6,376 nt of DNA from Paramuribaculum sp. Its GTDB lineage: Bacteria; Bacteroidota; Bacteroidia; Bacteroidales; Muribaculaceae. Location: contig JAIDXA010000018.1 of assembly GCA_029058705.1 (NCBI GenBank), positions 1-6,376 on the forward strand. The letters run 5' to 3'. The notes under the pieces were generated by a model, which was not told the origin of the DNA, searched no databases, and worked only from the letters and a program-made list of their open reading frames with translations. Made by a program: the position numbers and the translations under genes. Within the stretch, counting starts at the first letter, position 1. Each line of letters begins with the position of its first letter. Shown here piece after piece: positions 1 to 5,880 of this stretch.

Positions 1-609
1 CTTATCCACTACGCTATCGAACAGGCGCGCCAGCTGGGGGCCGACAGCCACGTCATTGTTTCGACCGATTCTGAAAAAATAGCCGAAGTCGCGCGACAGA
101 CCGGTCTGGCGGTCGATTACCGGCGTCCGGACGCGCTTGGAAGCGACACGACCGGAAGCCGCGAGGTTATGCTCGATGTCATGGACTGGGCCGATGCCAG
201 AGGTCTGGAATATGATCGCGTCTGTCTGCTACAGCCGACATCGCCATTGCGCACGGTTGATGACATACGTCGCTGCCTGGATGCATATTCCTCTGATCTT
301 GACATGGTTGTCAGTGTTGTTGAAACGTCGGCCAATCCCTATTATAATTGTTTTGAGGAGAACAGCGAAGGCTTCCTCAGCATATCGAAAGGCGACGGCT
401 GTCTGGTCAGGCGCCAGGATGCGCCGAAAGTCTGGGAATACAGTGGCGCGGTCTATGTAATCAATCCACGGTCGCTTCGCAAGCACCCGCTCGGTCTTTT
501 TGCCAGACGCAAAGGAATCGGAATCGACCGTGAGAGGGCGGTTGACCTTGATACGGAACTTGACTGGATCATAGCTGAGACAATTTGCAGGGCTTCTTCA
601 TCTAATTGA
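1..609 (+). CDS. CMP-nonulosonic acid synthetase (acylneuraminate cytidylyltransferase family), 5' end outside the window
   Basis: This cytoplasmic enzyme family uses CTP to activate a nonulosonic acid (sialic, legionaminic or a related sugar) as the CMP-sugar for surface glycan transferases. The frame is open from the first base and gives 202 residues before TGA at 607-609. The family is usually about 230 residues, so roughly 25-30 are missing, including the N-terminal nucleotide-binding loop. Visible family marks are VSTDSEKIAEVA at fragment residues 20-31, RRP at 41-43, LLQPTSPLR at 76-84 (the strongest signature), EYSGAVYV near 146-153, and the C-terminal DLDTELDW followed by IAE near 182-193. 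A CBS/nucleotidyltransferase gene of PtmE type follows after 15 bp, probably in the same operon. That neighbour favours a legionaminate substrate (LegF/PtmB-like) over Neu5Ac (NeuA), but the fragment does not decide it. The family call is firm; the substrate is inferred. Confidence 0.9.
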   Translation, partial: LIHYAIEQARQLGADSHVIVSTDSEKIAEVARQTGLAVDYRRPDALGSDTTGSREVMLDVMDWADARGLEYDRVCLLQPTSPLRTVDDIRRCLDAYSSDLDMVVSVVETSANPYYNCFEENSEGFLSISKGDGCLVRRQDAPKVWEYSGAVYVINPRSLRKHPLGLFARRKGIGIDRERAVDLDTELDWIIAETICRASSSN

Positions 610-624
610 ATTTGGAAACTGACC

Positions 625-1659
625 ATGAACCGACATCTTATAGCCGACAAGGCCAAAATAATCGATGCAGTCCGGGAGCTGAATTCGCTCTCGGGGGGTG
701 TGATGACTCTTTTTGTGACCGATTCCCGCGGCCGGGTTACCGGCACGGTGACCGACGGCGATGTGCGCCGCGCGCTTCTCAAAGGGGTGTCGGTCGATGA
801 TCCTGTGTCAAAGGCTGCCAATGTCCGGTTCAAGGCTCTGCGGGGCAACCGTGTGGACCTCAGGCTTCTGCGCCAGTACCGCAAGTCGGGCGTACGGCTG
901 ATTCCGCGGGTCGACGGCGAGGGAAGGATCATCGAGATCATTGACACAACGGTGACGCCTACACGTTTGCCCGTAGGCGCTATCCTGATGGCCGGAGGTA
1001 AGGGCGAACGGCTTCGTCCGCTGACCCTTACGACGCCCAAGCCTTTGCTTAAAATCGGCGATCGCCCCATTATCGACTATAATATCGAGGCTCTCAGACG
1101 GTGTGGCGTCGACAGGATCTATGTGACAGTCAATTATATGGCCGAAAAGCTCGAATCGCATTTCGAGGGAACGGGTGTCGAGTGTGTCCGCGAAGAAAAA
1201 CCACTTGGCACGATCGGAGCTGCTTCGCTGGTCGATCTGCCGGCTGACGGAGCGACGATTGTTATGAATTCCGATCTGCTGACAACGATTTCGTTTGAAG
1301 AGATGTTTCTTCATCATGAGGACACGGGGGCCGATGTGACTATCGCCGCGGTGCCTTACAATGTGTCTGTTCCGTATGCGATTCTGACGACCGACGGGCC
1401 GTTTGTCACGAATCTTGAAGAGAAACCGTCTTATGCATATTATGCGAATGCCGGGATATATATTTTTTCCAACCGACTGCTCCGCGGGCTTCCATGCGAC
1501 CGGCGGACCGATGCGACCGACCTGATCGAAACGGCTATTGCGAGCGGCAAGCGGGTCGGTTATTTCCCGATTTCCGGTACGTGGATCGATATAGGTTCGC
1601 CCACAGATTATGCCCATGCAAAAGAACTTATGCGCCATCATCTTGATTCCCGTGGCTGA
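625..1659 (+). CDS. CBS-domain sugar-1-phosphate nucleotidyltransferase, PtmE/LegX-like
   Basis: Predicted cytoplasmic enzyme of 344 residues that joins an NTP to a sugar-1-phosphate. Residues 1 to about 112 form a regulatory CBS-type region (LFVTDSRGRVTGTVTDGDVRRA at 29-50 is a classic CBS half). A RfbA/ManC-type transferase follows: GGKGERLRPLT at 124-134 with PKPLLKIG at 138-145 (phosphate loop and catalytic Arg/Lys), EKPLGTIGA at 191-199, NSDLL at 215-219 (metal-binding Asp), EEKP at 265-268, NAGIYIF at 275-281 and WIDIGSPTDY at 320-329. The order CBS then transferase and the length match Campylobacter PtmE, the glucosamine-1-phosphate guanylyltransferase that starts legionaminic acid synthesis. 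The neighbouring CMP-sugar synthetase supports this. The ATG at 625 gives a complete CBS repeat; only a weak GGAAA lies upstream. A mannose- or other hexose-1-phosphate substrate remains possible. Confidence 0.85.
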   Translation: MNRHLIADKAKIIDAVRELNSLSGGVMTLFVTDSRGRVTGTVTDGDVRRALLKGVSVDDPVSKAANVRFKALRGNRVDLRLLRQYRKSGVRLIPRVDGEGRIIEIIDTTVTPTRLPVGAILMAGGKGERLRPLTLTTPKPLLKIGDRPIIDYNIEALRRCGVDRIYVTVNYMAEKLESHFEGTGVECVREEKPLGTIGAASLVDLPADGATIVMNSDLLTTISFEEMFLHHEDTGADVTIAAVPYNVSVPYAILTTDGPFVTNLEEKPSYAYYANAGIYIFSNRLLRGLPCDRRTDATDLIETAIASGKRVGYFPISGTWIDIGSPTDYAHAKELMRHHLDSRG

Positions 1660-1822
1660 GAAACTTGTATTGGCGGCGGGAAACCTGCGGCGTCGTTAAT
1701 GTGTTATTGCATAGAGCGCCGTTATTGGAAATTGCAGCGTTTTAGAGAATGTTTGAATTTAAACCGCGTTAACAATAAAACGAATGAAAGATAGAAAATT
1801 CAAAATAATCCTGGGGTCTTTT

Positions 1823-1839
1823 TTGGCGAATTCCGCCAA
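1823..1839. repeat. Perfect 6-bp stem hairpin TTGGCG/CGCCAA inside the repeat element
   Basis: TTGGCG (1823-1828), a five-base AATTC loop and CGCCAA (1834-1839) can form a short local hairpin that competes with the long-range pairing of GCGAATTCCGC to 1882-1892. The T run precedes the stem on the + strand (1819-1824), so it does not have the layout of a rho-independent terminator in either direction. Confidence 0.5.
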
Positions 1840-1852
1840 GTCTCATCGGTCA

Positions 1853-1866
1853 CATAGCCCGCTATG
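1853..1866. repeat. Central palindrome CATAGC-CC-GCTATG
   Basis: A 14-nt near-perfect palindrome with six-base arms around a CC centre sits at the midpoint of the inner arms of the larger element. It could be the apex of a folded cruciform or RNA hairpin, or a dimeric protein-binding site. The sequence alone does not distinguish these. Confidence 0.5.
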
Positions 1867-2028
1867 CTCCCTCTTCAACTCGCGGAATTCGCTCAAAAAA
1901 TCCTCTCAGTCTTAATTTGATTTAAATCCAAACACTCTCTTAAAAAGAAATAATGTTCCTTCAGTCCGGCGCAAGCGGGAGCTGCGGAACGGATATCAGA
2001 ATTCAAAGGGTAAAACAACCTCATAACT

Positions 2029-3237
2029 ATGGCTGACAGCAATTTTATAGATTATGTGAAAATCCATTGCCGCAGTGGCAAGGGGGGCGCGGGATCGCGT
2101 CATTTCTATCGTGCGAAATATGTTCCGAAGGGTGGTCCTGACGGTGGCGACGGTGGTCGCGGCGGCCACATCATTCTTCGTGGCGACGCCCAGATGTGGA
2201 CTCTTCTTCCCCTGAAGTATAACCGCCATATGTTTGCCGGCAATGGCCAGAGCGGAACCGGCGGACGCAGCACGGGTAAGGATGGCGATGATGTGATTAT
2301 CAACGTTCCTTGCGGTACGGTTGTTTTCGATGCGGAGACGGGCGAGTTTCTGGCTGAGGTCAACGGGCCGGGTGAAGAAGTCAAACTGCTCCGCGGCGGA
2401 CGCGGCGGCCTTGGCAACTGGCATTTCAAGAGTCCGACAAACCGCACTCCGCGTTATGCCCAGCCTGGAGAGCCGGCGATTGAACGGACAGTCATTCTGG
2501 AGCTTAAGCTGCTGGCGGATGTCGGTCTGGTCGGTTTCCCGAATGCAGGCAAATCGACGCTTCTGTCAGCGATTTCGGCGGCGCGTCCGAAAATAGCCGA
2601 TTATCCCTTCACGACGATGGAGCCCCAGCTCGGAATCGTGGGATATCGCGACAACCGTTCGTTTGTGATGGCTGACATTCCCGGTATAATCGAGGGTGCG
2701 AGCGAGGGAAAGGGTCTCGGACTCAGATTCCTGCGTCATATAGAGCGTAATGCGGTGCTTCTCTTTATGGTTCCTGCCGACGCTGACGATATAACTGAAC
2801 AATATGGCATTCTGCTGCGCGAGCTTGAGCGGTTCAATCCGCAGCTGATGGACAAACACCGGATTCTGGCGATTTCAAAAAGCGATATGCTCGACGACGA
2901 GCTGAAGGATGCGATTGCCGAGACGCTTCCCGAAGATGTGCCTCATGTGTTTATTTCGGCTGTCACCGGTCAGGGCATAGACGAGCTGAAGGATGTGCTA
3001 TGGGCTGCTGTTACGGATGTCAACAACCAGATCGCCACTCCATCGATCACCCACAGGCCGCTCGACGGACATCACCGTGTCCGTGAGGAGGACGAATTTA
3101 TTTTCGACACCCCCGACATGCCTGCGGAACCTGATGAGGATTACGACGAGGAGTTTGATGAATCAGGCGATTGGGATGACGATTTCTTTGATCCTGATTT
3201 TGATCCGGAGAAATTCGTGCCAGATGCTGACGACTGA
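2029..3237 (+). CDS. obgE: GTPase Obg/CgtA, ribosome-assembly GTPase
   Basis: An essential cytoplasmic GTPase that binds the large ribosomal subunit during assembly and links growth to nucleotide state. It has 402 residues. The glycine-rich Obg fold covers about 1-158 (GKGGAGS at 18-24, PKGGPDGGDGGRGG at 33-46). The G domain follows: Walker A GFPNAGKST at 169-177, switch I with TT at 195-196, DIPG at 216-219, GLGLRFLRHIER at 229-240, SKSD at 283-286 and ISA at 309-311. The base-specificity motif reads SKSD rather than the textbook NKxD; I recall this from other Bacteroidetes Obg proteins, so I do not read it as loss of function. Residues from about 353 form a highly acidic Asp/Glu tail with aromatic residues. 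The ATG at 2029 gives the standard MADSNFIDYVKI-type N-terminus. The stop overlaps the pgeF start by 14 bp. In Bacteroides, adk commonly precedes obgE (recalled); here a repeat and sugar genes do. Confidence 0.98.
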   Translation: MADSNFIDYVKIHCRSGKGGAGSRHFYRAKYVPKGGPDGGDGGRGGHIILRGDAQMWTLLPLKYNRHMFAGNGQSGTGGRSTGKDGDDVIINVPCGTVVFDAETGEFLAEVNGPGEEVKLLRGGRGGLGNWHFKSPTNRTPRYAQPGEPAIERTVILELKLLADVGLVGFPNAGKSTLLSAISAARPKIADYPFTTMEPQLGIVGYRDNRSFVMADIPGIIEGASEGKGLGLRFLRHIERNAVLLFMVPADADDITEQYGILLRELERFNPQLMDKHRILAISKSDMLDDELKDAIAETLPEDVPHVFISAVTGQGIDELKDVLWAAVTDVNNQIATPSITHRPLDGHHRVREEDEFIFDTPDMPAEPDEDYDEEFDESGDWDDDFFDPDFDPEKFVPDADD

Positions 3238-4027
3238 TTCCCTGTTGCCTGTTGTCGGGCTCGGTTTGCCCGACAGCGTGAAGGCTTTTTCTACGGAGCG
3301 TGGTCCGGCAGCGTCTGACGGAGATCCTTATTCCGGATTTAATGCGTGTCATTATGTCGGTGATGATTCGGAGCATGTTGCGGTCAGCCGCGGTTTGCTG
3401 TCGGTTGTTACCGGCATACCCGAAACGCGGACAGCGATTCCGCGTCAGACGCATTCGGACAGGGTTGCGGTCATTGATTCGCTGCCTGTCGACTCGCGGC
3501 AGCTTGAGGATGTCGACGGATTGGTTACGGGCTTGCCGGAGGTTGCGTTGTGTGTCAACACGGCCGACTGCGTTCCCGTTGTGCTTGTCGATGTCGCGGC
3601 ACACGTGCTCGGAGTTGCCCATTGCGGTTGGCGGGGAATTGTCAACCGGTTGCTTCCCAATATTGTTGCGGCGATGGTGGAGCTTGGCGCGGATCCGGCG
3701 AAGATTGATGTGGCCATGGGGCCGGCAATCGGAACGGAGTGCTTTGAGGTCGGCGAGGACGTGGCCGTGCGGTTCCGCGAGTCGTTTCCGGGATGTGATG
3801 GGATTGTTGCCGAAGGGAGTTCGGGGCGGCCGCATATCGATCTTGGAGCGGCTGTCAGGGAGCGTCTGGCTGCTCTTGGGGTTGACCGTGGCCGGATCAG
3901 AGAGCCTGAAATCTGTACGCGTTGCCTGCCAGGCCGCTTTTTCTCGGCGCGGGCACTCGGCGTGGGGTCGGGACGTATTCTGACGTGTGCGTGGTTTCCG
4001 CTGCTTACGGCAGAGGCGCGCGTGTGA
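3224..4027 (+). CDS. pgeF: Peptidoglycan editing factor PgeF / laccase-domain (YfiH, DUF152) protein
   Basis: A copper/zinc-binding protein of the YfiH family. Known members act as purine nucleoside phosphorylases or adenosine deaminases, and E. coli PgeF prevents mis-incorporated amino acids in peptidoglycan precursors. With ATG at 3224 it has 267 residues, normal for the family. Motifs are RQTHSDRV at 74-81 (metal-ligand His77), NTADCVPVVLVD at 112-123 (Cys116), GVAHCGWRG at 130-138 (His133), MGPAIGTECFEVG at 165-177, and the C-terminal FFSARALGVGSGR around 239-251. The frame stays open upstream inside obgE, but earlier starts would add obgE-overlapping residues with no family counterpart. 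The 14-bp overlap with the obgE stop implies translational coupling. Its 3' end overlaps the convergent gene on the other strand by 23 bp. The physiological substrate here is not determined by the sequence. Confidence 0.93.
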   Translation: MLTTDSLLPVVGLGLPDSVKAFSTERGPAASDGDPYSGFNACHYVGDDSEHVAVSRGLLSVVTGIPETRTAIPRQTHSDRVAVIDSLPVDSRQLEDVDGLVTGLPEVALCVNTADCVPVVLVDVAAHVLGVAHCGWRGIVNRLLPNIVAAMVELGADPAKIDVAMGPAIGTECFEVGEDVAVRFRESFPGCDGIVAEGSSGRPHIDLGAAVRERLAALGVDRGRIREPEICTRCLPGRFFSARALGVGSGRILTCAWFPLLTAEARV

Positions 4028-4844
4028 ATGCGTCGATGAAGCTTCCCGGGGTTGAGTTGATGATCTGGCATCCCTGTCGCGCTGCAAATCGCTTTATCGA
4101 GAAGTAGGAACGGAACGCTATGTGGAAACTCAGCATGATTTCATGCAGGCGTATATCCTTGTAGACCGATGCAACGCGGGCGTGTTCAGCTTCGTTATCT
4201 TCGTAGAAGTGTGGCTGAACGCTGACAACGGTGTTGTCGTCAGTCACTTCGAGGGTGCGTGTCCATGAGTGGTCGGCTCCGGCGAGATATATCTTTTTGT
4301 AGCCTAAGGCAATTCCGACCATGATGGCCGGAATGAGGACGTTGCGCGGGCGCGGCATGCCGAGTCCGTGGCTGTAGGCGAAGTTTTCAAGAAAATGAAA
4401 TCCTTCTACGCCGACGGGATTGAAGCGGCTGACGGTCACGTTTCCGTCAAGTCTGACGGGAATCCGCGCGCCGGCTGGAACGAACAGGATCATCGGCCAG
4501 CTGACCGATCTGAGCTGTTCCCACAGACGGGTCACGTTGGCGTTTTCCAGATCGTTGAAGAAGACGGGATCGACAAGAATGTAATAGTCGGGCCGGAGTT
4601 GCCGGAACTGCGGGGCGTTTGCTGCAAAGTTTACGGCCATCAGCGGATTTGCCTCAAGTGAGGCCTGGTGTTCATCCATTGTCCGGTTCAGCGACGGGCC
4701 ATTGCCGAGAATGATCAGCGACGCACCTTCGGCGGCTGTAGGGCTCAGGCGCGGGGCCCGCGATTTGAGGGCCATCTTTACGATGCTCTTTACCGAAGCT
4801 CCGAGTTTAGAGAGGAATCCCGATGTTGAATCGCCGGTTGCCAT
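4005..4844 (-). CDS. Putative glycan-biosynthesis protein with GNGPSL motif (DUF115/GT42-like fold)
   Basis: Predicted 279-residue protein with no signal peptide. It resembles uncharacterised proteins I recall from Bacteroidales capsule and O-antigen loci, and distantly the DUF115 and GT42 (Campylobacter Cst sialyltransferase) families. Visible marks are LIILGNGPSL at 43-52 (nucleotide-binding loop; Cst enzymes have AGNGPSL), DYYILVDPVFFND at 86-98 (compare FYNPSLFF in Cst-II), VGIALGYKKIYLAGADHSW at 176-194 (compare VAIALGYKEIYLSGIDF), HFYED at 212-216 and SFIDAF at 268-273. I chose the ATG at 4844 because it sits 4 bp after the upstream L,D-transpeptidase stop. An upstream in-frame ATG at 4898 would add 18 residues and overlap that gene by 50 bp. 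It is the last gene of the minus-strand operon. A CMP-sugar transferase role is inference; a non-catalytic or other nucleotide-binding role is possible. Confidence 0.75.
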   Translation of the reverse strand: MATGDSTSGFLSKLGASVKSIVKMALKSRAPRLSPTAAEGASLIILGNGPSLNRTMDEHQASLEANPLMAVNFAANAPQFRQLRPDYYILVDPVFFNDLENANVTRLWEQLRSVSWPMILFVPAGARIPVRLDGNVTVSRFNPVGVEGFHFLENFAYSHGLGMPRPRNVLIPAIMVGIALGYKKIYLAGADHSWTRTLEVTDDNTVVSVQPHFYEDNEAEHARVASVYKDIRLHEIMLSFHIAFRSYFSIKRFAARQGCQIINSTPGSFIDAFTRAPLP

Positions 4845-4848
4845 ATGG

Positions 4849-5346
4849 TCATTTGTCGGATGAGGTGGGGGGTATGGCGAATTGCTCTTCTTCAGCAAGG
4901 ATTTCGACCGGTGTGCCTACTCTGACAAGCTCTTTCAAGCGGACCAGCTCTTCGTTGTGGAGGCGTACGCAGCCCATGCTTGCGCGTGTCCCGATCGATT
5001 CGGGTTCGTTTGTTCCGTGGATGCCTATCGACCGGAACCGGGGCATTTTAAGGCGCATGAACCACGGGCCGTAGCTTGCTCGGAATTTTCCGTCGAAGTC
5101 TTTCCATGCCGACGAATTCTCGATGCTCATGATTGTGAATTTCCCTTCAGGAGTCTTGTGGTCGCCGTTGCGGGTTTTATTTCCGATGTTTTCTCCGAGG
5201 CATACGTCGGTCACGAATATGACCGAGTCGTTCTGGTTGAAAACATAGAGCTTGAAATCTTTTTTAGAGATGATGATGCGGTTCTGTGCGGAGAGAAACC
5301 CGCAGCAAAGTGCGATTGTTGCAAAGGTGAGAAGAAGCTGTTTCAT
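4849..5346 (-). CDS. Secreted L,D-transpeptidase (YkuD family), downstream paralogue
   Basis: Predicted exported enzyme of 165 residues from a family that makes 3-3 crosslinks in peptidoglycan or attaches proteins to it using a catalytic Cys. Residues 1-20 are a signal peptide (MKQLLLTFATIALCCGFLSA, likely cut before QN). The YkuD domain covers the rest: GNKTRNGDHKTPEGKF at 55-70, YGPWFMRL at 92-99, IGIHG at 107-111 (His110) and ASMGCVRL at 122-129 (Cys126). The usual His before Gly-Cys is Met here. It closely parallels the gene 23 bp upstream, so the two arose by tandem duplication; this copy lacks about six residues between SSAWKDF and YGPWF. The stop lies 4 bp before the GNGPSL-family gene. 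The substrate could be peptidoglycan or another envelope polymer. Confidence 0.92.
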   Translation of the reverse strand: MKQLLLTFATIALCCGFLSAQNRIIISKKDFKLYVFNQNDSVIFVTDVCLGENIGNKTRNGDHKTPEGKFTIMSIENSSAWKDFDGKFRASYGPWFMRLKMPRFRSIGIHGTNEPESIGTRASMGCVRLHNEELVRLKELVRVGTPVEILAEEEQFAIPPTSSDK

Positions 5347-5369
5347 TTTGTCGCTGTTGTTTGAGTCGG

Positions 5370-5873
5370 TCAGTAATTTCTGGAGTGGTCGAACGCCTGG
5401 TTTTCAGGAAGAATGATTACGCGTGTCCCGATATTGACCAGTTTGTGGAGTTTGATGAGTTCGGAGTTTTTCAGTCTGACGCATCCTTCGCTTGCGCGGT
5501 GGCCGATGGAGGCGGGATCGTGGGTCCCGTGGATTCCGATGTGGGTGAATCCCGGCACGGCGAGCCTCATGAACCACGGGCCGTAGGCTCCCTTGATTTT
5601 TCCTTTTCCGTCTTTGAAATCGTGGTCCCAGTAGGACGACGGAACAATCTGGTTTATTTTGAACGAACCTTCGGGGGTCTTGTGGTCGCCGCGCCGCGTT
5701 TTGTTGCCACGGTTTGTGCCGCACGCGATTCCGGTCTGGAACACTACTTTGTGTTCGCTGTCGATAACGCGCAGCGTCATGTCTTTTTTGCAGATGACGA
5801 CTGTGTTGTCCGCCAAAGCGGGCGTCAACCAGAGCAAAATTGCCGCGATTAACGTTAATAACCTGCTAATCAT
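5370..5873 (-). CDS. Secreted L,D-transpeptidase (YkuD family), upstream paralogue
   Basis: Predicted exported enzyme of 167 residues with the same architecture as the next gene in the operon. The signal peptide is residues 1-21 (hydrophobic LLTLIAAILLWL, cleavage after ALA). The catalytic domain shows GNKTRRGDHKTPEG at 56-69, AYGPWFMRL at 96-104, IGIHGTHD at 112-119 (His115) and ASEGCVRL at 127-134 (Cys131). The position of the canonical SHGC His is Glu here. A short Lys/Gly-rich insertion (KDGKGKIKGA, 87-96) separates it from its paralogue. Only 7 bp separate it from the lipoprotein gene upstream and 23 bp from the paralogue downstream, so the genes are probably co-transcribed. Function in peptidoglycan crosslinking is inferred from the family. 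Confidence 0.92.
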   Translation of the reverse strand: MISRLLTLIAAILLWLTPALADNTVVICKKDMTLRVIDSEHKVVFQTGIACGTNRGNKTRRGDHKTPEGSFKINQIVPSSYWDHDFKDGKGKIKGAYGPWFMRLAVPGFTHIGIHGTHDPASIGHRASEGCVRLKNSELIKLHKLVNIGTRVIILPENQAFDHSRNY

Positions 5874-5880
5874 TACTAAA

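Larger units (their letters stand above)
1740..1945. repeat. Imperfect long inverted-repeat element (MITE-like or structured RNA), about 206 bp
   Basis: The outer arms are 1740-1763 and 1921-1945. Read as reverse complement they agree at about 22 of 25 columns with one gap (shared core AGAGA, TGTTTG, ATTTAAA). The inner arms GCGAATTCCGC (1826-1836) and GCGGAATTCGC (1882-1892) are exact 11-nt reverse complements, each flanked on its outer side by a six-base T or A run. The middle is CATAGC-CC-GCTATG (1853-1866). The outer pair is off-centre because the left half has about 34 extra bases (roughly 1764-1798). No gene lies inside, the base composition is more AT-rich than the flanking genes, and I see no clear target-site duplication. 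The layout fits a dispersed non-autonomous repeat or a large RNA hairpin. My impression that such elements recur in Bacteroidales genomes is from memory and is untested here. Confidence 0.65.
1660..2028. other. Gene-free interval between the sugar-activation genes and obgE
   Basis: This is 369 bp with no credible coding frame on either strand. The first 80 bp (1660-1739) are moderately GC-rich with no strong hairpin; GCGGCG near 1687 can pair only weakly with CGCCG at 1717-1721. The centre (1740-1945) is an inverted-repeat element described separately. The last 83 bp (1946-2028) should contain the obgE leader and possibly its promoter, but I see no convincing Bacteroidetes TTTG / TAnnTTTG pair. 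The nearest purine-rich block (AAAGGG, 2005-2010) is too far from the obgE start to act as a normal Shine-Dalgarno sequence. Confidence 0.7.

Noticed and set aside
808..1641. Long minus-strand open frame opposite the CBS/nucleotidyltransferase gene
   Set aside because: It has no recognisable motif and a biased composition, and it lies completely antisense to a gene with intact catalytic motifs.
1819..1839. Hairpin TTGGCG/CGCCAA considered as a terminator for the sugar genes
   Set aside because: The T run comes before the stem, and on the other strand the stem is followed by A residues, so neither direction has the terminator layout.
1912..1919. TTAATTTG considered as a Bacteroidetes -7 promoter box (TAnnTTTG) for obgE
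   Set aside because: It matches 7 of 8 positions but has no TTTG-type -33 element at the right distance and lies within a repeat arm region.
3098..4087. Long minus-strand open frame (over 300 codons) opposite pgeF
   Set aside because: The product is rich in Arg, Asn, Gln and Thr with no family motif, while the + strand holds all conserved PgeF motifs. It is an artefact of codon bias.
4845..4898. Upstream ATG (4898) for the GNGPSL-family gene
   Set aside because: It would add 18 Pro- and Ser-rich residues and overlap the preceding gene by 50 bp. The ATG at 4844 gives the 4-bp spacing typical of this operon.
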